Below, piece by piece: positions 25,530-34,116 of a stretch of DNA of 64,000 nucleotides; the stretch's first letter is position 1, and every line of letters begins with the position of its first letter. The notes beneath the pieces were generated by a model. That model ran no database searches, was not told the origin of the DNA, and worked only from the letters and a program-made list of their open reading frames with translations. Source of the DNA: Streptomyces cyaneochromogenes (GTDB lineage Bacteria; Actinomycetota; Actinomycetes; Streptomycetales; Streptomycetaceae); the NCBI RefSeq assembly GCF_003963535.1, contig NZ_CP034539.1, forward strand, positions 7,068,001-7,132,000, in the 5' to 3' direction. Both the position numbers and the translations under genes were made by a program.

Positions 25530-28528
25530 GCCCGCCGCCGACCTCCACGACCACTCTCGACTCGGTGCTGCGGGCGCGGCCTTCGTCGGGCGCGATGCTG
25601 CCCCGTCTGTCGTCCTCCGACGGCGGTTCGGGACTGCTCCCGCAAGTCGTTCTGGCCCTGGTGTGCGCGGGATACGCCGTCGGTTCCGCGCTCGGCTGGG
25701 GATCGGGTCAACTCGCCCTGATCATGGGCGACTTCGGGCTGGCGGCCGCGGCCGGCGCAGCAGCCGTGTCCTGCTTCCGCTACGCCCGTAGCAGCCGTAT
25801 CCGCTTTCGACCCGCCTGGCTGCTGTTCGCCCTCTCCTCGGCGATGGCCGCCCTCGGCAACCTGGTCTGGGGGTGGTACGAGGTCGTCCTGGAGCGGCCC
25901 GTGCCCAGCCCCTCGTACGCCGACGGGTTCTTCCTGTGCTTCGCGCCGCCCGCCATCGTGGGCCTCCTGGTGCTCGCCAAGCGGCCGCTGACCAAGGCCG
26001 GCTGGGTCTGCCTCGGGCTGGACGCCTGGCTGATCGGCGGCTCGCTGCTGACGCTGGCCTGGAGCCTCGCGCTCGCCCAGGCGGCCAAGTCCGAAGGCTC
26101 GAGCGTCGCGCACACCGCGCTGTCGCTGGCCTACCCCCTGCTCGACATCGCCCTGGTCAGCATGGTGCTCGCGCTGCACTTCCGCCGCTCCTCGGCGAAC
26201 CGCACCGCGGTCAACACCGCGATCGGCGCGCTCGCCCTGACCGTGATGTGCGACGCCCTGTTCACCTCGCCGCTGCTGCACAACAGCTACCGCTCCGGCC
26301 AGCTGCTCGACGCGGGCTGGTTCGCCGGCTCGCTGCTCCTGGCGTACGCCCCGTGGGCCACGCCCCGACGCGGGCACGAGGAGGCCGACCGGCATCACAC
26401 GGGGCACACGCGCGTGGTGCACGAGCACGTGCCCGGACAGCGCGGCGGAAGCCACCACCACACACCCCCTCAGGGAGAACACACCCGGTACCCGGTCACC
26501 CGGCCGATCGCCGGCTCCCTGGCCGCGCTCACGCCGTACCTCGCGGCCGCCGTCTGCACGCTGGGGATCCTCTACAACGTCCTCAACGGCCGCAGCGTCG
26601 ACCGCGTCGTGCTCATCACCGGGGGCACGGTCGTCCTCGCCCTCGTGGTGCGCCAGGGCATCATGCTGCTCGACAACATCACCCTCACCCAGGAACTGGC
26701 GCAGAAGGAGAACCACTTCCGCTCCCTGGTGCAGGGCTCCAGCGACGTCATCATGATCGCCGCGACCAACGGCATGCTCCGGTACGTCTCCCCGGCCGCC
26801 GCCGGGGTCTACGGCCGCTCCGCAGAGGAGCTCGTGGGTACGGAACTGGCCAATCTCATCCACCCGGAGGATCTGGGCTGCGTGGTGCACGAGGTGCGCC
26901 GCTTCCTCGCCGCCAGCCCACTTGAGGAACCCACTACGCGCATCGAATGCCGCTTCCGGTCCGGTGAGGACGGCTGGCTCAACGTCGAGTCGACCGTCAA
27001 CCGGCACCACGGCGGCCTCATCTTCAACAGCCGGGACGTGACCGAAAGAGTGCGCCTGCAGGCGCAGCTCCAGCACAACGCCGAGCACGACCCGCTCACC
27101 GACCTGCCCAACCGCGCGCTGTTCACCCGGCGCGTCCAGCAGGCGCTGTCCGGCCGCCGAGCCACCGACCGGGGCCTCGCCCTGCGCAACACGGCCGTCC
27201 TCTTCATCGACCTCGACGGCTTCAAGGGCGTCAACGACACGATCGGACACCAGGCCGGGGACGAACTGCTCGTCCAGGCCGCCCGCAGACTCCAGGACAC
27301 GGTCCGGCGCGGGGACACCGCGTCCCGGCTGGGCGGCGACGAGTTCGCGGCACTGATCGTCGGGGACAACACCCGCGACCGCACCGCCCGCGAACGCCAC
27401 ATCCTGGAGCTCGCCGACCGCCTCAGGGTGACGCTGTCACAGCCCTACCTCATCGACGGCAACGATGTCCGGGTGAACGCCTCCATCGGCGTCGCCTTCG
27501 CCGAGCCGGGCCTCGGCGCGGGCGAGCTGCTGCGCAACGCCGACCTGGCCATGTACCGGGCCAAGGCGGGCGGCAAGGGCCGCGTCGAGCTGTACAAGCC
27601 GCAGATGCAGCAGGACGTCGTACGCAAGGCGGAGCTCGCCACGCGTCTGCGTGCCGCGCTGCACGACGGCGAGTTCGCGCTGCTGCACCAGCCGGTGGTG
27701 TGTCTGCAGGACGGCCGGATCATGTCGGTCGCCGCCCAGGCGCGCTGGCGGTCCTCGCAAGGGGTGCTGTTCACGCCCGCCGAGTTCCTGCGGGTGGCCG
27801 AGGACAGCGACAAGACCGCGGAGCTGGGCCGCTGGATGCTGGAGGAGGCCGTCGAGCAGGCCGCCGAGCGCACCGCGACCGGACTCGCCGTACCCGTCGC
27901 CGTACGGATGGGCGCCCGCCGGCTGCTGGACCGGTCGATGCCGCTCGGCTCGATCGAGGCGCTGCTGACCCGGCACGGGCTGCCGTCCGGGTCGCTGCTC
28001 ATCGAACTGTCGGATCTGGACCCCCGTGTCTCGCTGGACGAGCTGGAGCGCCGCCTCAGCGGCCTGCGCAGACTCGGTGTCCGGGTCGCCCTGGACGGCT
28101 TCGGCAGCGGGTACGGGGCGATCACAGCCCTGCGCCGTCTTCCCGTCGACGTCCTCAAACTCGACCGCGGCCTGGTCGAGGGAGTCGTCGAGTCCGCGCG
28201 GCTGCACAAGATCACCAGTGGGCTGCTGCGGATCGCCGGCGACCTCGGGCTGCAGTCCGTGGCCGACGGCGTGGACCTGCCGGAGCAGGTCGTCGCGTTG
28301 CGCGCGATGGGATGCACGCACGGGCAGGGCATGGCGTTCTCCGGGCCGCTGGACGAGTACCGGCTGCGCAGAGCGCTCAGTTCCGGCCATTATCCGGTTC
28401 CGAACGGACCGGCGGAGCCCGCGTTCGCGGGGGGCGGTTCGGGGGTGTACACCAGTGGTGTGCCCGCCGTTCTGGGAGGCGGAAGTGCCCTTCGCTCACA
28501 TAATGAGACTCCCGTCCCACCCACTTGA
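25526..28528 (+). CDS. membrane PAS-GGDEF-EAL protein with degenerate EAL domain (CdgC-like)
   Basis: This protein of about 1000 aa has roughly ten N-terminal hydrophobic helices, a PAS domain (about 395-515), a GGDEF domain with intact GGDEF at 603-607, and a C-terminal EAL-like domain. The EAL motif is AQA (737-739), the DDFG position reads LDGFG, and AEGVE reads ADGVD. It should therefore make c-di-GMP but probably not degrade it. The position before ilvB matches SCO5511, which I believe is CdgC (not certain). The GTG at 25526 has GGAGG 5 bases upstream; an ATG at 25331 would give a longer, low-complexity N-terminus. Confidence 0.82.
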   Translation: MSPPPTSTTTLDSVLRARPSSGAMLPRLSSSDGGSGLLPQVVLALVCAGYAVGSALGWGSGQLALIMGDFGLAAAAGAAAVSCFRYARSSRIRFRPAWLLFALSSAMAALGNLVWGWYEVVLERPVPSPSYADGFFLCFAPPAIVGLLVLAKRPLTKAGWVCLGLDAWLIGGSLLTLAWSLALAQAAKSEGSSVAHTALSLAYPLLDIALVSMVLALHFRRSSANRTAVNTAIGALALTVMCDALFTSPLLHNSYRSGQLLDAGWFAGSLLLAYAPWATPRRGHEEADRHHTGHTRVVHEHVPGQRGGSHHHTPPQGEHTRYPVTRPIAGSLAALTPYLAAAVCTLGILYNVLNGRSVDRVVLITGGTVVLALVVRQGIMLLDNITLTQELAQKENHFRSLVQGSSDVIMIAATNGMLRYVSPAAAGVYGRSAEELVGTELANLIHPEDLGCVVHEVRRFLAASPLEEPTTRIECRFRSGEDGWLNVESTVNRHHGGLIFNSRDVTERVRLQAQLQHNAEHDPLTDLPNRALFTRRVQQALSGRRATDRGLALRNTAVLFIDLDGFKGVNDTIGHQAGDELLVQAARRLQDTVRRGDTASRLGGDEFAALIVGDNTRDRTARERHILELADRLRVTLSQPYLIDGNDVRVNASIGVAFAEPGLGAGELLRNADLAMYRAKAGGKGRVELYKPQMQQDVVRKAELATRLRAALHDGEFALLHQPVVCLQDGRIMSVAAQARWRSSQGVLFTPAEFLRVAEDSDKTAELGRWMLEEAVEQAAERTATGLAVPVAVRMGARRLLDRSMPLGSIEALLTRHGLPSGSLLIELSDLDPRVSLDELERRLSGLRRLGVRVALDGFGSGYGAITALRRLPVDVLKLDRGLVEGVVESARLHKITSGLLRIAGDLGLQSVADGVDLPEQVVALRAMGCTHGQGMAFSGPLDEYRLRRALSSGHYPVPNGPAEPAFAGGGSGVYTSGVPAVLGGGSALRSHNETPVPPT

Positions 28529-28561
28529 CAGTGAGTGTGTGCCGGGGGGAGGGTCAGTGCC

Positions 28562-28603
28562 ATGCGCACCCGAATCCTCGTACTTGGAAAGCGCGTCGGC
28601 TGA
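28562..28603 (+). CDS. ilvB attenuator leader peptide
   Basis: The 13-residue reading frame MRTRILVLGKRVG carries a run of branched-chain codons (Ile-Leu-Val-Leu, later Val). GGGGGGAGGG lies about 8 bases before the ATG. It lies 54 bases ahead of a T-tailed terminator and 163 bases before ilvB. This is the standard layout of ribosome-mediated attenuation: stalling at scarce Ile/Leu/Val codons would favour an antiterminated leader. Confidence 0.8.
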   Translation: MRTRILVLGKRVG

Positions 28604-28657
28604 AGCTGGTGACGTCCGGACGGACCCGGAACTCCCAGCGACCACACCCGGCGCGCT

Positions 28658-28691
28658 CCCCTCGCTTGCCTTATGGCACGAGGGGTTTTTT
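28658..28691 (+). terminator. ilvB attenuator (intrinsic terminator in the leader)
   Basis: The stem CCCCTCG/CGAGGGG (28658-28664 with 28679-28685) encloses a smaller TGCC/GGCA hairpin and is followed by six Ts (28686-28691). It lies 75 bases before the ilvB start. An intrinsic terminator between leader peptide and structural gene marks transcription attenuation. Confidence 0.82.
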
Positions 28692-28765
28692 GTTGCACAG
28701 GCGCCAGTCGTGCAGCATCGAAACTCCGCCCAAACCTCGCAAAAACCCTCAGCATCGAGAAGAGA

Positions 28766-30622
28766 ATGCCGATGACCGAGCAGGCCACCGGGGCCCATAA
28801 TCCGCAGCCGCGGCCCCGATCCGGAGGACAGCAGTCCGCCCCCGAGCACGTCACGGGTGCGCAGTCCCTCATCCGTTCGCTCGAGGAGGTCGGCGCCGAC
28901 ACGGTATTCGGCATTCCCGGCGGTGCGATCCTGCCTGCGTACGACCCGCTGATGGACTCCACCCGGGTGCGCCACGTCCTGGTCCGCCACGAGCAGGGCG
29001 CCGGACACGCCGCCACCGGCTATGCGCAGGCCACCGGAAAGGTCGGCGTCTGTATGGCGACCTCCGGCCCCGGCGCCACCAACCTGGTCACGCCGATCGC
29101 GGACGCCCACATGGACTCGGTGCCGCTCGTGGCGATCACCGGGCAGGTGGCCTCCAAGGCGATCGGCACGGACGCCTTCCAGGAGGCGGACATCGTCGGC
29201 ATCACCATGCCGATCACCAAGCACAACTTCCTGGTCACCAAGGCCGAGGACATCCCGCGGGTGGTCGCGCAGGCGTTCCACATCGCCGCCACCGGCCGCC
29301 CGGGCCCGGTCCTGGTCGACATCGCCAAGGACGCCCTCCAGGCGCGGACCACGTTCTCCTGGCCGCCCACCATGGACCTGCCCGGCTACCGGCCCGTCAC
29401 CAAGCCGCACGCCAAGCAGATCCGCGAGGCCGCCAAGCTGATCACCGCCGCCAAGCGGCCTGTGCTCTACGTCGGCGGCGGTGTCATCAAGGCCGGCGCC
29501 ACCGCCGAGCTGAAGGTCCTCGCCGAACTCACCGGAGCGCCCGTCACCACCACCCTGATGGCGCTCGGCGCATTCCCCGACAGCCACCCGCTGCACGTGG
29601 GAATGCCGGGCATGCACGGTGCGGTCACCGCCGTCACCGCGCTGCAGAAGGCCGACCTGATCGTCGCCCTCGGAGCCCGCTTCGACGACCGCGTCACCGG
29701 CAAGCTGGACAGCTTCGCCCCGTACGCCAAGATCGTCCACGCCGACATCGACCCGGCCGAGATCGGCAAGAACCGCGCCGCCGACGTGCCGATCGTCGGG
29801 GACGCCCGCGAGGTCATCGCCGACCTGGTCCAGGCCGTCCAGAAGGAGCACGCCGAAGGCCACCAGGGCGACTACTCCGCCTGGTGGAAGGACCTCAGCC
29901 GCTGGCGCGAGACCTACCCGCTCGGCTACGACCAGCCCGAGGACGGCTCCCTGTCCCCGCAGCAGGTCATCGAGCGGATCGGCCAACTCGCCCCGGAGGG
30001 CACGATCTTCGCGGCGGGCGTCGGCCAGCACCAGATGTGGGCCGCGCACTTCGTCCAGTACGAGAAGCCCGCCACCTGGCTGAACTCCGGCGGCGCGGGG
30101 ACGATGGGCTACGCGGTCCCGGCCGCGATGGGCGCCAAGGCCGGAGCCCCGGCCCAGACCGTCTGGGCGATCGACGGCGACGGCTGCTTCCAGATGACCA
30201 ATCAGGAACTCACCACCTGCGCCCTGAACAACATCCCGATCAAGGTCGCCATCATCAACAACGGCGCCCTCGGGATGGTCCGCCAGTGGCAGACCCTCTT
30301 CTACAACCAGCGCTACTCCAACACCGTGCTGCACTCCGGCCCCGAGGCCGACGGCAAGCAGCCGAGCGCCGGCACCCGCGTCCCCGACTTCGTGAAGCTG
30401 TCGGAGGCCATGGGCTGCTACGCGATCCGCTGCGAGTCGCCGGAGGACCTCGACAAGGTCATCGAAGAGGCGAACTCCATCAACGACCGCCCCGTCGTCA
30501 TCGACTTCATCGTCCACGAGGACGCGATGGTGTGGCCGATGGTCGCCGCCGGCACCTCCAACGACGAGATCATGGCCGCCCGGGACGTCCGCCCCGACTT
30601 CGGCGACAACGAAGACGACTGA
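28766..30622 (+). CDS. ilvB: acetolactate synthase large subunit (acetohydroxyacid synthase)
   Basis: This 618-aa catalytic subunit condenses pyruvate with pyruvate or 2-ketobutyrate, the first shared step of Val/Leu and Ile synthesis. The three ThDP-enzyme domains are present: the N-terminal PYR domain with the catalytic glutamate in LVRHEQGAGHAATGYA, the FAD/central domain, and the C-terminal PP domain with GDGCFQMTNQELTTCALNN (ThDP-Mg motif, about 470-497). Start codons at 28766 and 28772 are both possible; GAGAAGAG precedes the second at better spacing. It is controlled by the upstream attenuator and followed by ilvN after 22 bases. Confidence 0.97.
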   Translation: MPMTEQATGAHNPQPRPRSGGQQSAPEHVTGAQSLIRSLEEVGADTVFGIPGGAILPAYDPLMDSTRVRHVLVRHEQGAGHAATGYAQATGKVGVCMATSGPGATNLVTPIADAHMDSVPLVAITGQVASKAIGTDAFQEADIVGITMPITKHNFLVTKAEDIPRVVAQAFHIAATGRPGPVLVDIAKDALQARTTFSWPPTMDLPGYRPVTKPHAKQIREAAKLITAAKRPVLYVGGGVIKAGATAELKVLAELTGAPVTTTLMALGAFPDSHPLHVGMPGMHGAVTAVTALQKADLIVALGARFDDRVTGKLDSFAPYAKIVHADIDPAEIGKNRAADVPIVGDAREVIADLVQAVQKEHAEGHQGDYSAWWKDLSRWRETYPLGYDQPEDGSLSPQQVIERIGQLAPEGTIFAAGVGQHQMWAAHFVQYEKPATWLNSGGAGTMGYAVPAAMGAKAGAPAQTVWAIDGDGCFQMTNQELTTCALNNIPIKVAIINNGALGMVRQWQTLFYNQRYSNTVLHSGPEADGKQPSAGTRVPDFVKLSEAMGCYAIRCESPEDLDKVIEEANSINDRPVVIDFIVHEDAMVWPMVAAGTSNDEIMAARDVRPDFGDNEDD

Positions 30623-30644
30623 GCGAGAGAGACGTAAAAAGACC

Positions 30645-31169
30645 ATGTCCAAGCACACGCTCTCCGTCCTGGTGGAGAACACCCCGGGCATCCTCGCCCG
30701 GATCGCCGCCCTGTTCTCCCGTCGCGGCTTCAACATCGACTCGCTCGCGGTCGGTGTCACCGAGCACCCCGACATCTCCCGCATCACCATCGTGGTGAGC
30801 GTCGCCGACCTGCCGCTGGAGCAGGTGACGAAGCAGCTCAACAAGCTCGTCAACGTGCTGAAGATCGTCGAGCTGGAGCCCGGTTCGGCCGTTCAGCGCG
30901 AACTCGTTCTGGTGAAGGTGCGGGCCGACAACGAGACCCGCTCCCAGATCATCGAGATCGTCCAGCTGTTCCGCGCCAAGACCGTCGACGTCTCCCCGGA
31001 GGCCGTCACCATCGAGGCCACCGGCTCCAGCGACAAGCTGGAGGCGATGCTGAAGATGCTGGAGCCGTTCGGCATCAAGGAACTCGTCCAGTCCGGCACG
31101 ATCGCGATCGGACGCGGCGCGCGTTCGATCACGGACCGCTCGCTGCGCGCGCTGGACCGGTCGGCGTAA
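30645..31169 (+). CDS. ilvN: acetolactate synthase small regulatory subunit
   Basis: This 174-aa subunit activates IlvB and gives valine feedback sensitivity. An N-terminal ACT domain (SVLVENTPGILARIAALFSR, about 6-75) is followed by the C-terminal ALS_ss domain. The length is typical. It forms an operon with ilvB and ends just before a strong hairpin. Confidence 0.97.
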   Translation: MSKHTLSVLVENTPGILARIAALFSRRGFNIDSLAVGVTEHPDISRITIVVSVADLPLEQVTKQLNKLVNVLKIVELEPGSAVQRELVLVKVRADNETRSQIIEIVQLFRAKTVDVSPEAVTIEATGSSDKLEAMLKMLEPFGIKELVQSGTIAIGRGARSITDRSLRALDRSA

Positions 31170-31175
31170 CGATGG

Positions 31176-31209
31176 ATACGGGCGGCCGGGGGACACCGGC
31201 CGCCCGTAT
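31176..31209 (+). terminator. hairpin terminator between ilvN and ilvC
   Basis: A perfect 14-bp inverted repeat (ATACGGGCGGCCGG at 31176-31189, complement at 31196-31209) with a 6-base loop lies 6 bases after the ilvN stop. It suggests that ilvC is at least partly transcribed on its own. Confidence 0.75.
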
Positions 31210-31245
31210 ACCGAGACCCCGCAACTTCACTTCCGCCCCCCGTCA

Positions 31246-31251
31246 TACGGT
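31246..31251 (+). promoter_or_regulatory. candidate -10 element for ilvC
   Basis: TACGGT lies 36 bases before the GTG start, downstream of the ilvN terminator and upstream of the AAGGAG ribosome-binding site. Confidence 0.4.
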
Positions 31252-31287
31252 GGGACGCAACACCTGCACACAAGGAGAGAACCCAAA

Positions 31288-32286
31288 GTGGCCGAGCTGT
31301 TCTACGACGCCGACGCCGACCTGTCCATCATCCAGGGCCGCAAGGTCGCGGTCATCGGTTACGGCAGCCAGGGCCACGCCCACGCGCTGTCGCTCCGTGA
31401 CTCGGGTGTCGACGTGCGTGTCGGTCTGCACGAGGGCTCCAAGTCCAAGGCGAAGGCCGAGGAGCAGGGCCTGCGCGTGGTGACCCCGTCGGAGGCCGCC
31501 GCCGAGGCCGACGTCATCATGATCCTCGTCCCGGACCCGATCCAGGCCCAGGTCTACGAGGAGCACATCGCCCCGAACCTGAAGGACGGCGACGCGCTGT
31601 TCTTCGGTCACGGCCTGAACATCCGCTACGGCTTCATCAAGCCCCCGGCCGGCGTCGACGTCTGCATGGTCGCCCCCAAGGGCCCGGGCCACCTGGTCCG
31701 CCGCCAGTACGAGGAGGGCCGCGGCGTTCCGTGTATCGCCGCCGTCGAGCAGGACGCCACCGGCAACGCCTTCGCGCTGGCCCTGTCGTACGCCAAGGGC
31801 ATCGGCGGCACCCGCGCCGGCGTCATCAAGACGACCTTCACCGAGGAGACCGAGACCGACCTGTTCGGTGAGCAGGCCGTCCTCTGCGGTGGTACGGCCG
31901 CGCTGGTCAAGGCCGGTTTCGAGACGCTGACCGAGGCCGGCTACCAGCCGGAGATCGCGTACTTCGAGTGCCTGCACGAGCTGAAGCTGATCGTGGACCT
32001 CATGTACGAGGGCGGCCTGGAGAAGATGCGCTGGTCGATCTCCGAGACCGCCGAGTGGGGCGACTACGTCACCGGCCCGCGGATCATCACCGACGCCACC
32101 AAGGCCGAGATGAAGAAGGTCCTCGCCGAGATCCAGGACGGCACCTTCGCGCAGGCCTGGATGGACGAGTACCACGGTGGTCTGAAGAAGTACAACGAGT
32201 ACAAGCAGCAGGACTCCGAGCACCTGCTGGAGACCACCGGCAAGGAGCTGCGCAAGCTCATGAGCTGGGTGAACGAGGAGGCGTAA
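31288..32286 (+). CDS. ilvC: ketol-acid reductoisomerase
   Basis: This 332-aa class I enzyme isomerises and reduces acetolactate or acetohydroxybutyrate, with NADPH and Mg. The Rossmann motif VAVIGYGSQGHAHALSL (about 18-34) and the knotted C-terminal domain with ECLHELKLIVDLMYEGG (Mg ligands Asp and Glu) are present. The start is a GTG with AAGGAG 10 bases upstream. It has a candidate promoter of its own and is followed by a long hairpin. Confidence 0.98.
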   Translation: MAELFYDADADLSIIQGRKVAVIGYGSQGHAHALSLRDSGVDVRVGLHEGSKSKAKAEEQGLRVVTPSEAAAEADVIMILVPDPIQAQVYEEHIAPNLKDGDALFFGHGLNIRYGFIKPPAGVDVCMVAPKGPGHLVRRQYEEGRGVPCIAAVEQDATGNAFALALSYAKGIGGTRAGVIKTTFTEETETDLFGEQAVLCGGTAALVKAGFETLTEAGYQPEIAYFECLHELKLIVDLMYEGGLEKMRWSISETAEWGDYVTGPRIITDATKAEMKKVLAEIQDGTFAQAWMDEYHGGLKKYNEYKQQDSEHLLETTGKELRKLMSWVNEEA

Positions 32287-32291
32287 GCCTC

Positions 32292-32332
32292 GGACAACGG
32301 GGCCGGAGCATGATGCTCCGGCCCCGTTGTCC
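32292..32332 (+). terminator. ilvC terminator
   Basis: A perfect 20-bp inverted repeat around a single centre base (32292-32311 with 32313-32332) starts 6 bases after the ilvC stop. It is the strongest hairpin in the window. Confidence 0.9.
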
Positions 32333-32396
32333 AACCCGTCGCATCACGGACGGGTGATCCTTCCACAGAGGCGCAGGGCGACTCCGCAAGCGCCAC

Positions 32397-32402
32397 TACA
32401 CT
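32397..32402 (+). promoter_or_regulatory. candidate -10 element for serA
   Basis: TACACT lies about 115 bases before the serA start, after the ilvC terminator. The leader also holds a 7-bp hairpin (32473-32490). No leader ORF rich in a particular amino acid was seen. Confidence 0.3.
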
Positions 32403-32516
32403 GCCGTACTACATACGCGTCAGGCCCACAGCGTCGTGCGTCTTCCACGCGGCCACCACCCTCCCTCGCTTGCGGCCGTCGGGACGGCCGTCCGCATTGG
32501 ACTTGTGAGGACTCAC

Positions 32517-34106
32517 GTGAGCTCGAAACCCGTCGTACTCATCGCCGAAGAGCTGTCGCCCGCGACCGTGGACGCGCTCGGCCCCGACTTCGAGATCCGC
32601 CACTGCAACGGAGCGGACCGGGCCGAGCTGCTGCCGGCCATCGCCGACGTGGACGCGATCCTGGTCCGTTCCGCCACCAAGGTCGACGCCGAGGCTATCG
32701 CCGCCGCGAACAAGCTCAAGGTCGTCGCACGAGCCGGCGTCGGCCTGGACAACGTCGACGTCTCCGCCGCCACCAAGGCCGGCGTGATGGTCGTCAACGC
32801 CCCCACCTCGAACATCGTGACCGCCGCCGAGCTGGCCTGCGGCCTCCTCCTCGCCACTGCCCGCAACATCCCGCAGGCCAACGCCGCGCTGAAGAACGGC
32901 GAGTGGAAGCGCAGCAAGTACACGGGTGTGGAGCTCGCGGAGAAGACCCTCGGTGTGGTCGGCCTCGGCCGTATCGGCGCGCTCGTCGCGCAGCGCATGT
33001 CCGCCTTCGGCATGAAGGTCGTCGCGTACGACCCCTATGTGCAGCCCGCGCGCGCCGCGCAGATGGGCGTGAAGGTGCTGTCGCTGGACGAGCTGCTCGA
33101 GGTCTCCGACTTCATCACCGTCCACCTGCCCAAGACCCCCGAGACCCTCGGCCTCATCGGCGACGAGGCGCTGCGCAAGGTCAAGCCGAGCGTGCGCATC
33201 GTCAACGCCGCGCGCGGCGGGATCGTCGACGAGGAGGCGCTGTACTCGGCGCTCAAGGAGGGCCGCGTAGCCGGCGCCGGTCTCGACGTGTACGCGAAGG
33301 AGCCCTGCACGGACTCCCCGCTGTTCGAGTTCGACCAGGTCGTCTCCACCCCGCACCTCGGTGCCTCCACCGACGAGGCGCAGGAGAAGGCCGGTATCGC
33401 CGTCGCCCGCTCGGTGCGCCTCGCCCTCGCCGGTGAGCTCGTGCCCGACGCGGTGAACGTCCAGGGCGGCGTCATCGCCGAGGACGTCAAGCCGGGTCTG
33501 CCGCTCGCCGAGCGCCTGGGCCGGATCTTCACCGCGCTCGCCGGTGAGGTCGCGGTCCGCCTCGACGTCGAGGTGTACGGCGAGATCACCCAGCACGACG
33601 TGAAGGTGCTGGAGCTCAGCGCCCTCAAGGGTGTCTTCGAGGACGTCGTCGACGAGACCGTCTCGTACGTCAACGCCCCGCTGTTCGCCCAGGAGCGTGG
33701 CGTCGAGGTGCGGCTGACCACCAGCTCGGAGGCGACCGACCACCGCAACGTCGTGACCGTGCGCGGCACGCTCGGCAACGGCGAGGAGGTGTCGGTCTCC
33801 GGCACGTTGGCCGGTCCGAAGCACCTGCAGAAGATCGTCGCGGTCGGTGACTACGACGTGGACCTCGCGCTCGCCGAGCACATGGTCGTCCTGAAGTACG
33901 AGGACCGTCCGGGTGTCGTCGGCACGGTCGGCCGCATCTTCGGCGAGGCCGGCATCAACATCGCCGGTATGCAGGTGTCGCGGTCCGTGGCCGGCGGCGA
34001 GGCGCTGGCCGTCCTGACGGTCGACGACACGGTGACCCAGGCGGTGCTGACGGAGGTGGCCGAGGAGATCGGCGCGACGTCGGCGCGGTCGGTGAACCTC
34101 GTCTGA
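32517..34106 (+). CDS. serA: D-3-phosphoglycerate dehydrogenase
   Basis: This 529-aa enzyme oxidises 3-phosphoglycerate with NAD as the first step of serine synthesis. It is the long type: the split catalytic domain, the NAD domain with GVVGLGRIGALVAQ (about 145-158), an intervening allosteric domain (about 310-450), and a C-terminal ACT domain (about 455-529) for serine feedback. The catalytic block NAARGGIVDEEALYSAL and the final His (STPHLGAST) are present. The GTG at 32517 follows TGAGGA at 7 bases; upstream in-frame codons are not conserved-looking. Confidence 0.97.
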   Translation: MSSKPVVLIAEELSPATVDALGPDFEIRHCNGADRAELLPAIADVDAILVRSATKVDAEAIAAANKLKVVARAGVGLDNVDVSAATKAGVMVVNAPTSNIVTAAELACGLLLATARNIPQANAALKNGEWKRSKYTGVELAEKTLGVVGLGRIGALVAQRMSAFGMKVVAYDPYVQPARAAQMGVKVLSLDELLEVSDFITVHLPKTPETLGLIGDEALRKVKPSVRIVNAARGGIVDEEALYSALKEGRVAGAGLDVYAKEPCTDSPLFEFDQVVSTPHLGASTDEAQEKAGIAVARSVRLALAGELVPDAVNVQGGVIAEDVKPGLPLAERLGRIFTALAGEVAVRLDVEVYGEITQHDVKVLELSALKGVFEDVVDETVSYVNAPLFAQERGVEVRLTTSSEATDHRNVVTVRGTLGNGEEVSVSGTLAGPKHLQKIVAVGDYDVDLALAEHMVVLKYEDRPGVVGTVGRIFGEAGINIAGMQVSRSVAGGEALAVLTVDDTVTQAVLTEVAEEIGATSARSVNLV

Positions 34107-34116
34107 CACAGCCTTC

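Noticed and set aside
28525..28530. Perfect TTGACA -35 just upstream of the ilvB leader peptide
   Set aside because: No -10-like hexamer occurs 16-18 bases downstream; that position is the purine-rich ribosome-binding site of the leader peptide. I could not confirm it as the ilvB promoter.
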